DNA of 64,000 nucleotides, taken from positions 1-64,000 of the forward strand of contig NZ_SLXL01000007.1 of NCBI RefSeq assembly GCF_004345735.1, read 5' to 3'. This DNA is from Rhodovulum adriaticum. Its GTDB lineage: Bacteria; Pseudomonadota; Alphaproteobacteria; Rhodobacterales; Rhodobacteraceae. The notes below the pieces were generated by a model. It saw only the letters and a program-made list of their open reading frames with translations, had not been told where the DNA came from and searched no databases. Both the position numbers and the translations under genes were made by a program. Of the stretch, positions 56,483-64,000 are shown in pieces (the stretch's first letter is position 1; the number at the start of each line of letters is the position of its first letter).

Positions 56483-56660
56483 AGGATCCTCCCTTGGTTT
56501 CATGAAGCAGGGAGGATACGTGCGGCGGGATGTCGTGGATCAAATGGGGGCATAACGAGGGCGTGAGGCGGCCGACGCTTGGTGATTTTACGAAGGGCAG
56601 CGCCCGGCCCGACGGGGAGGGCGCTGCCCGGCGTGAACGCCGGGCGGGAAATATGTGCCA

Positions 56661-56722
56661 TAGGGTGGGTGAAACCCACCATGATGGTTTGGAAAACGGA
56701 TCGGTGGGTTGCACCCATCCTA
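56661..56722. repeat. Palindromic dispersed repeat, long arm pair
   Basis: TAGGGTGGGTGAAACCCACC (56661-56680) and GGTGGGTTGCACCCATCCTA (56703-56722) are inverted copies, 18 of 20 identical. Each arm is itself a small hairpin (GGTGGGTT-AACCCACC type). A further copy lies at 59562-59582. This resembles the REP/MITE-like repeats scattered through many proteobacterial genomes. Confidence 0.75.
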
Positions 56723-56750
56723 CGGGTGCTGAGGCATACCCCACTATTTT

Positions 56751-57554
56751 TCATTTTTCGCGCGCGCCGGACCTAGCTTTCTCTCCTAGCGCTCTGAGCG
56801 CATGACGTTCCACAGCGATTTCCTCCCGGCGCGAACGCAACTCGTCCAGCTCTGATATCAGACGCGCGTTCTCATGCTCAAGATATTGAAGCTTCTCTGA
56901 CCTGTTTCTAAGGGCCCTTTCAAGAATGAGGCCTTGATCGGAGTCAAAACCTCCGCGCGCAAGCCTTCTATCCATTGCAGCAAGCTGAGCTTGAAGTGAT
57001 GAGACTGCATCAAATAGGCGAGAAATATAGACGCTCTCTTTATCTTCGCTTGCCGCAAATGAGGTCATATCGACACTGAAGCTTAGCGGCGTTACAAGCT
57101 TAAAATTTTCTCCTTCAATAGCATCTACTTGGTTGCCGATCTCTTTCCGCGCTTCATCAGCACTATCCAAGTCAGTATGATCTAAATGGATGGTACGAAA
57201 CCCGGCGATATCAAAAGGAATTTGCTCTCCACTTTCAATAATCTGAATGAATGGCTTATTCAATGCGTGTCGCACCGCCAGCTCATAAAAAACATTTGGA
57301 TTATGACCTGACAGGTCCGCAACAACCAAATCAGCCTCGCGAATCTTGTCGATCACTTGAGTGGTAATCATGCCCGGATCCGCGATATGATCCGCTCTTA
57401 CCACCGAATAGCCACGCTCCTCTAGTGGCGGCCTTATAACATGCTTTAAGACCTTATCGGCCCGCCTTCTAATATCACCGCCTTCCGCTCCGATTGGCGA
57501 TATAATAAAACAACTTTTCTTTGAGGGCGCGTGTTTTATCCGCTTGTCTGTCAT
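56751..57554 (-). CDS. Nucleoside-deoxyribosyltransferase/TIR-like protein with C-terminal coiled coil
   Basis: The first ~130 of 267 residues match the nucleoside 2-deoxyribosyltransferase-like fold, which is related to TIR domains: CFIISPIGAEGGDIRRRADK, GMITTQVIDKIREADLVVAD and GHNPNVFYELAVRHAL, with E91 where the family's catalytic glutamate lies. The middle is unassigned, and residues from about 185 form a coiled coil (EKLQYLEHENARLISELDEL). Base composition is visibly richer in A+T than any neighbour, a sign of transfer. Such domains occur as NAD-cleaving or nucleoside-handling effectors in bacterial defence, but that role here is inference. It is flanked by palindromic repeats and lepA. 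Confidence 0.7.
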   Translation of the reverse strand: MTDKRIKHAPSKKSCFIISPIGAEGGDIRRRADKVLKHVIRPPLEERGYSVVRADHIADPGMITTQVIDKIREADLVVADLSGHNPNVFYELAVRHALNKPFIQIIESGEQIPFDIAGFRTIHLDHTDLDSADEARKEIGNQVDAIEGENFKLVTPLSFSVDMTSFAASEDKESVYISRLFDAVSSLQAQLAAMDRRLARGGFDSDQGLILERALRNRSEKLQYLEHENARLISELDELRSRREEIAVERHALRALGEKARSGAREK

Positions 57555-57657
57555 CGATTTAGCCCCTCGCTATAGACATAACATAGGGACGCTACCATAA
57601 GAGCCAAAAAGTTCTAGCCGCTTCCGTGCTCGGAGGTTGCCTCGGGCGTTCGTCGCT

Positions 57658-57682
57658 GAAATCGCTTCACCGGGGCGATTTC
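57658..57682 (-). other. Hairpin downstream of lepA
   Basis: GAAATCGC (57658-57665) and GCGATTTC (57675-57682) form a perfect 8-bp stem with a 9-base loop, 27 bases beyond the lepA stop on the minus strand. There is no T-run, so it is an mRNA 3'-end stabiliser or weak terminator at most. Confidence 0.45.
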
Positions 57683-57708
57683 ACCTCGGCCAAGGCCGGG
57701 GTTGCGCC

Positions 57709-59511
57709 TCAATCATCCATCTTCAACGCATTGATAAACGCCGCCTGCGGGATCTCCACCTTCCCGAACTGGCGCATCTTCTTCTTGCCCGCCTTCTGCT
57801 TTTCCAACAGCTTCTTCTTCCGCGTGGCGTCGCCGCCATAGCATTTGGCGGTCACGTCCTTGCGCAGGGCGGCCAGGGTTTCGCGCGCGATCACGCGGCC
57901 GCCGATGGCCGCCTGGATCGGGATCTTGAACATGTGGCGGGGGATCAGATCCTTCAGCTTTTCGCACATGGCCCGGCCGCGCATTTCCGCCCGGTCGCGG
58001 TGAACCATGGTCGACAGCGCGTCCACGGGTTCGTCATTCACCAGGATCTGCATCTTGACCAGGTAATCCTGGCGATAGCCCGACATCTGATAGTCAAAGC
58101 TGGCATAACCCTTGGTCACCGATTTCAGCCGGTCGTAGAAATCGAACACCACCTCGTTCAGCGGCAGGTCATAGACCACCATCGCCCGCGTGCCCGCATA
58201 GGTCAGGTCCAGCTGTTCGCCCCGGCGATCCTGGCACAGTTTCAGCACGTCGCCCAGGTATTCGTCGGGCACCAGGATCGTGGCCTTGATCCGCGGTTCC
58301 TCGATATGGTCGATATGGGTCAGATCGGGCATGTCGGCGGGGTTGTGCAATTCCTGCATCTCCCCGTCCTTCATGTAGACGTGGTAAATCACGCTGGGCG
58401 CGGTGGTGATCAGGTCGATCCCGTATTCCCGTTCCAGACGGTCGCGGATCACCTCCAGGTGCAGCAGGCCCAGAAACCCGCAGCGGAAACCGAAACCCAA
58501 CGCGGCCGAGGTTTCCATCTCAAAGCTGAAGCTGGCGTCGTTCAGGGCCAATTTCTCGATCGCGTCGCGCAGATCCTCGAATTCATTAGAATCCACCGGG
58601 AACAGGCCGCAGAACACCACCGGCTGCGCGGGTTTGAAGCCCGGCAGAGGCGTTTCCACCCCCTTCTTCTCGGTCGTGATCGTGTCGCCGACGCGGGTGT
58701 CGCGCACCTGTTTGATCGACGCGGTCAGGAACCCGATCTCGCCCGGGCCCAGTTCGGCGATGTCCTGCATGGCGGGGCGGAAGACACCGATACGGTCCAC
58801 CGGATAAACCCCGCCGGTTTTCATCATCCGAATGCGCATGCCCTTTTTCAGCACGCCGTCGATGATGCGAACCAGCACGACAACGCCCAGGTAGGAATCG
58901 TAATAGCTGTCCACCAGCATCGCCTTCAGCGGCGCGTCGCGATCGCCCTCGTGCGGGGGCGGCAGACGTTTTACGATGGCCTCCAGCACGTCGGGGATGC
59001 CGATGCCGGTCTTGGCGCTGATCTGTACCGCGTCGGTCGCATCGATGCCGATCACGTCCTCGATCTGCTCGGCCACACGGTCGCAATCGGCGGCGGGCAG
59101 GTCGATCTTGTTCAGGACCGGCACAATTTCGTGGTCGGCCTCAATGGCGGTATAGACGTTCGCCAGCGTCTGCGCCTCTACCCCCTGGGTGGCGTCCACA
59201 ACCAGCAGCGAGCCCTCTACCGCACGCATGCTGCGCGACACCTCATAGGCAAAGTCGACGTGACCGGGCGTGTCAATCAGGTTCAGCACATAGGTCTGGC
59301 CGTCCTTCGCCGGATACTCGATCCGGACGGTGTTGGCCTTGATGGTGATGCCCCGCTCCCGCTCGATATCCATCGCGTCGAGAAGCTGTTCCTTCATGTC
59401 CCGCTCTGCCACCGTTCCGGTCAACTGGATCAGCCGGTCGGCCAGCGTGGATTTACCGTGGTCGATATGCGCCACGATGGAGAAGTTGCGGATATACTTG
59501 AGCTCGGTCAT
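57709..59511 (-). CDS. lepA: LepA/EF4, translation elongation factor 4
   Basis: The 600-residue GTPase has G1 [14 protein letters not shown]2/G3 [11 protein letters not shown] and [13 protein letters not shown]4 NKIDLPAAD, then EF-G-like domains with [20 protein letters not shown] and the LepA-specific C-terminal region ([20 protein letters not shown]). EF4 remobilises paused ribosomes. It is a full-length housekeeping gene. Confidence 0.97.
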   Translation of the reverse strand: MTELKYIRNFSIVAHIDHGKSTLADRLIQLTGTVAERDMKEQLLDAMDIERERGITIKANTVRIEYPAKDGQTYVLNLIDTPGHVDFAYEVSRSMRAVEGSLLVVDATQGVEAQTLANVYTAIEADHEIVPVLNKIDLPAADCDRVAEQIEDVIGIDATDAVQISAKTGIGIPDVLEAIVKRLPPPHEGDRDAPLKAMLVDSYYDSYLGVVVLVRIIDGVLKKGMRIRMMKTGGVYPVDRIGVFRPAMQDIAELGPGEIGFLTASIKQVRDTRVGDTITTEKKGVETPLPGFKPAQPVVFCGLFPVDSNEFEDLRDAIEKLALNDASFSFEMETSAALGFGFRCGFLGLLHLEVIRDRLEREYGIDLITTAPSVIYHVYMKDGEMQELHNPADMPDLTHIDHIEEPRIKATILVPDEYLGDVLKLCQDRRGEQLDLTYAGTRAMVVYDLPLNEVVFDFYDRLKSVTKGYASFDYQMSGYRQDYLVKMQILVNDEPVDALSTMVHRDRAEMRGRAMCEKLKDLIPRHMFKIPIQAAIGGRVIARETLAALRKDVTAKCYGGDATRKKKLLEKQKAGKKKMRQFGKVEIPQAAFINALKMDD

Positions 59512-59561
59512 GGGCGGGATATGCGGCGGTTTTGGGGGCCGGTCAATGGGTGTTTGGCGTG

Positions 59562-59582
59562 TAGGGTGGGTGACAACCCACC
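59562..59582. repeat. Second copy of the TAGGGTGGGT palindromic repeat
   Basis: TAGGGTGGGTGACAACCCACC matches the left arm of the element at 56661-56722. It lies between the uspA-like gene and lepA. Confidence 0.7.
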
Positions 59583-59646
59583 GCCCGTGCCACAGATCCA
59601 GCCTGCCCTTCCGACGCAGAACCGAGGGGGGCCGCCTACCGCGCCC

Positions 59647-60075
59647 CTACTCCCGCACGATCAGCACGGAAATCTTGGCATAGCGCGCCACCCGGGCCGA
59701 ATTCGGCCCCTGAAAGCGGTCGATGATGTCGGGCTTGTGCGCGCCCATCACCACCAGATCGGCATGGGACCGATCCGCCGCGTCCAGCACCATTTCATAG
59801 ACGCTGCCCACCTCGACGATGTGCTGCACCTTGCCGAAATCGGGCAGCACACGCGCGACAAAGGCATGCAACTGGTCGTTGGCGGCGCGCACCGCCTTTT
59901 TCATCGTGCCCTCTTCGAAATAAGATCCCACGATGGACATCCCGTAATCGGGGATCACGGTCACCACGCTGAGGGTGGCGCCGTAGAACCCGGCCAGTTC
60001 GGCGGCGCGTTTCAGCACCTTGGCATCTGCCTCGGCGTGTTGCAGGTCGACGGCGCAAAGGATGTGCCGGGTCAT
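59647..60075 (-). CDS. Universal stress protein UspA, TRAP-associated
   Basis: This 142-residue single-domain UspA protein has RHILCAVDLQHAEADAKVLK at the N-terminus and VVMGAHKPDIIDRFQGPNSA at the nucleotide site, with SVLIVRE at the end. It overlaps the TRAP permease stop by 4 bases. Such proteins bind ATP and modulate TRAP transporters (for example TeaD with TeaABC). Confidence 0.88.
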   Translation of the reverse strand: MTRHILCAVDLQHAEADAKVLKRAAELAGFYGATLSVVTVIPDYGMSIVGSYFEEGTMKKAVRAANDQLHAFVARVLPDFGKVQHIVEVGSVYEMVLDAADRSHADLVVMGAHKPDIIDRFQGPNSARVARYAKISVLIVRE

Positions 60076-62669
60076 GCGGGGGCCTCCTGGGGCTGGCGGC
60101 GCTTGCGCCGCATTTGCAGGGCAAAGACCCCGCCCACCAACAGGAAGGCGGGCAGGTAGAACACTTCCTTGGGCATGCGGTCGGCGGCAATCTCGATCTC
60201 CACCACCTGCCAGTCGAAATCGATGCCCAGCTGTTCGGACGGGCCGCCAAAGGCCAGGTTGTCGACGTAAAGCGCGCCGTCCTCTTCGCGGAACTCGATC
60301 CCGGCATTCTGCTGCAAGCGGGCCGCCCCATCCCCGCCCGCCGCCCCAAGCGGCAGCAGATAACGGGCATCCACTGCGTTCCCCATCAGATCCTCGCCCA
60401 CGAAACGCACGCGCAGCGATTCCTCTGCCGGGACGGTGGCGGCCAGATCATAAAGCGCCGATCCGGGCCGGGTTTCAAACTCTGGCGAGATCTGGTTCAG
60501 GAAATACCCCGGCTGGAACAGGGTAAAGGCCGCCAGCAGCAGCGCCGCGCTTTCCCACAGCCGCGATTTCACCATGAAATAGTTCATCGTCCCCGCCGCG
60601 AACAGCAGCATCGCGATCAGCGCCACGATAAAGACGAACACCGCCTGCACCGGCCCCACGTCGATCAGCAGCAGGTCGGTGTTGAAGATGAACAGGAACG
60701 GCAACAGCGCCGTGCGGATCGAGTAGAAGAACGCCTGGAACCCGGTGCGCAGCGGATCGCCCTTGGAAATCGCCGCCGCGGCAAAGGACGCCAACCCCAC
60801 GGGTGGCGTCACGTCCGCCATGATCCCGAAGTAGAAGACGAACATGTGCACCGCGACCAGCGGCACGATCAGCCCGGATTGCGCCCCCAGTTCCACCACG
60901 ACCCCCGCCATCAGCGAGGACACGACGATATAATTGGCGGTCGTCGGCAGCCCCATCCCGAGGATGATCGAGATCACCGCAACGAAGAACAGCATCGCCA
61001 GCAGGTTTCCGCCCGACAGGAATTCAACGAATTCCGCCATGACCTGGCCGATGCCCGTCAGCGTCACCGCGCCCACGATGATGCCCGCAACGCCCATGGC
61101 CGCGGCCAGGCCGATCATGTTGCGCGCCCCGATCACCAGCCCGTGGGCGATGTCTGAAACGCCCTCGCGGACATGTCTTGCGAACTCTCCTTCGCGGCGG
61201 AAGAACGCCTTGAGCGGGTTCTGCGTCAGCAGGATCACCAGCATGAACACCGTCGACCAAAAGGCGGACAGCCCGGGCGATTTCCGCTCGATCATCAGCA
61301 TGTACATCAACAGCAGGATCGGCATCAGGTAATGCAGCCCGGTTTTCAGGATCTCGCGCGCGGGGGGCAGATGCTGCATGGAATCCAGGTCCATCGGCAG
61401 ATCGGGCTGTTGCGCGGCGAAACGGACGGCGGCCACATAGGCAACCGCCATCAGCGCCAGAATCCCCCAGATCGACGCCCCGCCCAAGAGGGCCCGGGCC
61501 GCATCGACCGTCAGACCGCACAGCCACAACAGACCGCCGGCCAGGACGATGGAAATCGCAATGATGAAGATCGCGCCGAGGATGAACTTGACCGGGTTCA
61601 TCCGCGAGGTGCCGGTCATCCCCATCTTCAGCGCCTCAAGATGGACGATATAGACCAGTGCGACATAGGAAATAGCGGCCGGAACAATCGCCGTCTTGAC
61701 CACCTCGACATAGGAAATGCCGACATATTCCGTCATCAGGAACGCCACGGCCCCCATCACCGGCGGCGTCAGCACCCCGTTGATCGAAGAGGACACTTCG
61801 ACCGCGCCGGCCTTGTGCGAGGGAAAGCCGACCTTCTTCATCAGCGGGATGGTGAAGGTGCCGGTCGTCACGACATTGGCGATGGACGACCCCGAAATCA
61901 GCCCGGTCGCGGCCGACCCGATCACCGCCGCCTTGGCCGGGCCGCCGCGCAGGTGCCCTAGGGCGGCAAAGGCGAGTTTGAGGAAATAGTTGCCCGCGCC
62001 CGCCTGGTTCAAAAGCGCGCCGAACAGCACGAACAGAAAGACAAAGCCCGAGGAAACCCCCAGCGCGACGCCGAAAACACCCTCTGTCGTCAGCCACATG
62101 TGGCTCATCGCCTTGGACAGCGACGCGCCTTTCCATTGCACGACATCGGGCAGGCCGGACCAACTGCCGAAGAAGACATAGGCCAGGAAGAACAGAGCCA
62201 CCGCCATCAGCGGAATGCCAAGCGAGCGGCGCGCCGCCTCCAGCAGCAGGACCAGGCCCGCAACGGCAACCGTGATATCCAGCGTATTGGGCAGGCCTGA
62301 GCGTGCGGCCACCCCGTCATAGGCATACCATTGGTACGAGGCCGCAGCGGCCCCGATCAGCGCGATGCCCCATGTAAACCAGGGGATGCGCGTCCGCGGC
62401 GATGACTTGAACGCCGGAAAGGCGAGAAAAGCCAGCAACACCGCAAAGCCCAGGTGAATGGCCCGGGTCTGGGTATCGTTCCAGACGCCAACCCCCAGCG
62501 CGAAGGGCAGCGGAGAGGCAATCCACAGTTGGTATAGCGACCAGAAGAGCGGGATATACCACAGCGCGTTGCGCCCGAAGGCATCCCGCGGCTGGCGTCC
62601 CCCGGTATCGGCATCCGCGACGAAATCCTCCAGCGACTCGTCGGTCACCGCCTGGCTTTTCTCGGACAT
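60072..62669 (-). CDS. TRAP transporter fused 4TM/12TM permease (TAXI-TRAP type)
   Basis: This 865-residue inner-membrane protein combines the small DctQ and large DctM parts of a TRAP system. The DctM core includes GSAATGLISGSSIANVVTTG, TPPVMGAVAFLMTEYVGISY and MGLPTTANYIVVSSLMAGVV. The C-terminal ~150 residues add a periplasmic-looking domain and a last helix (VFYLPAFLLVGGVFALQM). It works with the TAXI binding protein upstream. The substrate is unknown; relatives take glutamate or other carboxylates. Confidence 0.92.
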   Translation of the reverse strand: MSEKSQAVTDESLEDFVADADTGGRQPRDAFGRNALWYIPLFWSLYQLWIASPLPFALGVGVWNDTQTRAIHLGFAVLLAFLAFPAFKSSPRTRIPWFTWGIALIGAAAASYQWYAYDGVAARSGLPNTLDITVAVAGLVLLLEAARRSLGIPLMAVALFFLAYVFFGSWSGLPDVVQWKGASLSKAMSHMWLTTEGVFGVALGVSSGFVFLFVLFGALLNQAGAGNYFLKLAFAALGHLRGGPAKAAVIGSAATGLISGSSIANVVTTGTFTIPLMKKVGFPSHKAGAVEVSSSINGVLTPPVMGAVAFLMTEYVGISYVEVVKTAIVPAAISYVALVYIVHLEALKMGMTGTSRMNPVKFILGAIFIIAISIVLAGGLLWLCGLTVDAARALLGGASIWGILALMAVAYVAAVRFAAQQPDLPMDLDSMQHLPPAREILKTGLHYLMPILLLMYMLMIERKSPGLSAFWSTVFMLVILLTQNPLKAFFRREGEFARHVREGVSDIAHGLVIGARNMIGLAAAMGVAGIIVGAVTLTGIGQVMAEFVEFLSGGNLLAMLFFVAVISIILGMGLPTTANYIVVSSLMAGVVVELGAQSGLIVPLVAVHMFVFYFGIMADVTPPVGLASFAAAAISKGDPLRTGFQAFFYSIRTALLPFLFIFNTDLLLIDVGPVQAVFVFIVALIAMLLFAAGTMNYFMVKSRLWESAALLLAAFTLFQPGYFLNQISPEFETRPGSALYDLAATVPAEESLRVRFVGEDLMGNAVDARYLLPLGAAGGDGAARLQQNAGIEFREEDGALYVDNLAFGGPSEQLGIDFDWQVVEIEIAADRMPKEVFYLPAFLLVGGVFALQMRRKRRQPQEAPA

Positions 62670-62702
62670 GCTGCCCCCGGTGTTGCAATCAAAGGGAAAA
62701 TG

Positions 62703-62730
62703 CCCCCGGCACCACTACGGGCGCCGGGGG
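62703..62730. other. Intergenic hairpin between the TAXI and TRAP permease genes
   Basis: CCCCCGGC (62703-62710) pairs with GCCGGGGG (62723-62730). A stable stem between a binding-protein gene and its permease commonly protects the upstream mRNA and lets the binding protein be made in excess. There is no clear T-tract on the minus strand beyond ATTTTCCC. Confidence 0.6.
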
Positions 62731-62755
62731 TTGAATGCGTTTAGCAGGGGCCGGG

Positions 62756-63721
62756 TTATTTCCAGCCGCGCTCTTGGTAGTATTTCATCGCGCCGGGGTG
62801 GATCTCGGCGCTCAGCGCGTCCTTGATCATCTCTTCCTCGGTCAGGCGCGAGAAGGCCGGGTGCAGCTTCTTGAAGTCCTCGAAGTTTTCGAAGACGGCG
62901 CTGACAACGGCATAGACCACCTCATCCGGCGTCTCGGCCGAGGTCACGAAGGTCGCCTTGGGGCCCCAGGACGGGATGTCGTCGGGGTTGCCGGGATACA
63001 TGCCGCCCGGGATCGTCGCCTTGGCATAGGCCGGGTTGTCGGCCAGCAGCGCGTCGATCGCCTCGCCTTCCAGCGGCAGGATACTGATGTCGCAGGACGA
63101 GGTCGCCTCTTGGCTGGAGCCGTTGGGCAGGCCCGCGGCCCAGATCGCGGCATCGATCTTGCCGTCGCACAGCGCAGCCGACTGTTCCGAGGATTTCAGC
63201 TCGGCCGCCAGGGCGAAATCGTCGGCGGACAGCCCGGTGTATTCCATCAGCGTTTCGGCCAGAACACGGGTGCCCGAGCCGGGGTTGCCGATATTGATCT
63301 TCTTGCCCTTCATGTCATCCGGGCCAGCGATGTCCGCATCGGCACGGGCCATCACATGCAGCGGCTCGGGGTGGACCGAGAACAGCGCGCGCAGCCCTTC
63401 ATAGGCCCCGTCATCGGCAAACGCGCCGGTACCGGCGATCGCGGCGGCCTGCACGTCCGACTGCACCACGCCAAAGTCCAGCTCGCCCGCGCGGATGGTG
63501 CGGGTGTTGTAGACCGACCCGCCGGTCGATTCGACCGAGCAGCGGATGCCGTGATCCTTGCGGTCCTTGTTCACCAGACGGCAGATCGCGCCCCCGGTGG
63601 GGTAGTACACGCCGGTCACGCCGCCGGTGCCGATGGTGATGAACTGGTTGGCCCATGCGGACCCCGCAGTCGCCACGCTCAGCGCCAGAACGGCACCGCC
63701 CAGTTTCAGCTTGTTCATCAT
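62756..63721 (-). CDS. TAXI-family TRAP solute-binding protein
   Basis: This 321-residue periplasmic protein has a signal peptide (KLGGAVLALSVATAGSAWAN) and the TAXI core ITIGTGGVTGVYYPTGGAIC and NIGNPGSGTRVLAETLMEYT. It captures the substrate for the fused TRAP permease encoded 86 bases downstream. The ATG follows GGGAGTAAAC. Confidence 0.92.
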   Translation of the reverse strand: MMNKLKLGGAVLALSVATAGSAWANQFITIGTGGVTGVYYPTGGAICRLVNKDRKDHGIRCSVESTGGSVYNTRTIRAGELDFGVVQSDVQAAAIAGTGAFADDGAYEGLRALFSVHPEPLHVMARADADIAGPDDMKGKKINIGNPGSGTRVLAETLMEYTGLSADDFALAAELKSSEQSAALCDGKIDAAIWAAGLPNGSSQEATSSCDISILPLEGEAIDALLADNPAYAKATIPGGMYPGNPDDIPSWGPKATFVTSAETPDEVVYAVVSAVFENFEDFKKLHPAFSRLTEEEMIKDALSAEIHPGAMKYYQERGWK

Positions 63722-64000
63722 GGTTTGTTTACTCCCTGTGCTTTTATGGGGTCTTGACTGACCACGGGAAACCTAGCCCCCGCAACCGCGTCGAACAGCC
63801 CCCTTTGTCAGGACCGCACGCAGACGCGCCGCCCCCGACGAGTGGCGGCAAGTCTTTCGGCTGCGATTGTCATTGTCAACGTGCCAGGGCGGTGCTTTAG
63901 TTTTCGGATCAACGCGCGCAGGCCAGAGTGATACCAAACCCCGACCACCCGAACGGACCGCACCGTTGCCCCCACGGCGCAACGGACGCCCGGGTTCCTG
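63722..64000. other. Non-coding right edge of the window
   Basis: This is the upstream region of the TAXI-TRAP operon. No gene, repeat or RNA was recognised in these 279 bases. A promoter for the minus-strand operon must lie here or beyond, but no convincing -35/-10 pair was assigned. Confidence 0.4.

Overview
The window looks like a piece of an alphaproteobacterial chromosome of the order Rhodobacterales. It is GC-rich and gene-dense, with many 4-base ATGA gene overlaps. It carries an uptake-hydrogenase cluster in the hupTUV-hypF-hupSL…hypABhupRhypCDE order known from Rhodobacter capsulatus, and several ABC, TRAP and tripartite tricarboxylate transporters typical of that group. The assignment is inferred from gene order and protein character. 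No rRNA or tRNA was seen.

Left accessory region (1-11.3 kb). A type II-C-like cas9 with all nuclease residues present runs leftward. Behind it is only the first ~108 codons of cas1, cut off abruptly next to the 3' end of another gene that may be a transposase. Divergent from cas9 is a candidate tracrRNA (3806-3892). After 1.25 kb of non-coding DNA comes a complete Tn7-like transposition operon, tnsA-tnsB-tnsC-tniQ (5.1-10.6 kb). It ends in a terminator followed by a cluster of ATGGCAG motifs that looks like a transposon end finishing in GACA or GACACA near 10853. Just beyond lies a relic of a second tnsA. No CRISPR array is present, and the left transposon end was not found. It is therefore unresolved whether cas9 travels inside the transposon.

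Amide and nitrogen region (11.3-23 kb). A strong terminator-like attenuator precedes an operon encoding an AmiC-like ligand sensor, an AmiR-like ANTAR antiterminator, a dipeptide/oligopeptide-type ABC importer, an acetamidase/formamidase, a double ATPase and an isochorismatase-fold hydrolase. A NitT/TauT-type ABC importer follows. The operon probably imports and hydrolyses an amide-type nitrogen compound, with induction by antitermination.

Middle region (23-32 kb, minus strand). This holds a serine hydrolase with a CPBP membrane protein, a TctCBA importer, a double UspA protein, a ketopantoate-reductase-like enzyme and an AMP-forming acyl-CoA synthetase.

Hydrogenase region (32.3-52.0 kb, plus strand). 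HupT, HupU and HupV form the H2-sensing arm and HupR is the response regulator. HupS, HupL and HupC form the membrane-bound uptake enzyme. HupD, HupF-K and HypA-F build and insert the NiFe(CN)2CO site, and HupE probably brings in nickel. HupI (rubredoxin) and HupJ are fused.

Right region (52-64 kb). This contains a sugar transferase and a glycosyltransferase, a sodium:solute symporter pair, two small conserved proteins, an AT-richer singleton with a nucleoside-deoxyribosyltransferase/TIR-like fold, lepA, and a TAXI-TRAP transporter operon with its own UspA protein.
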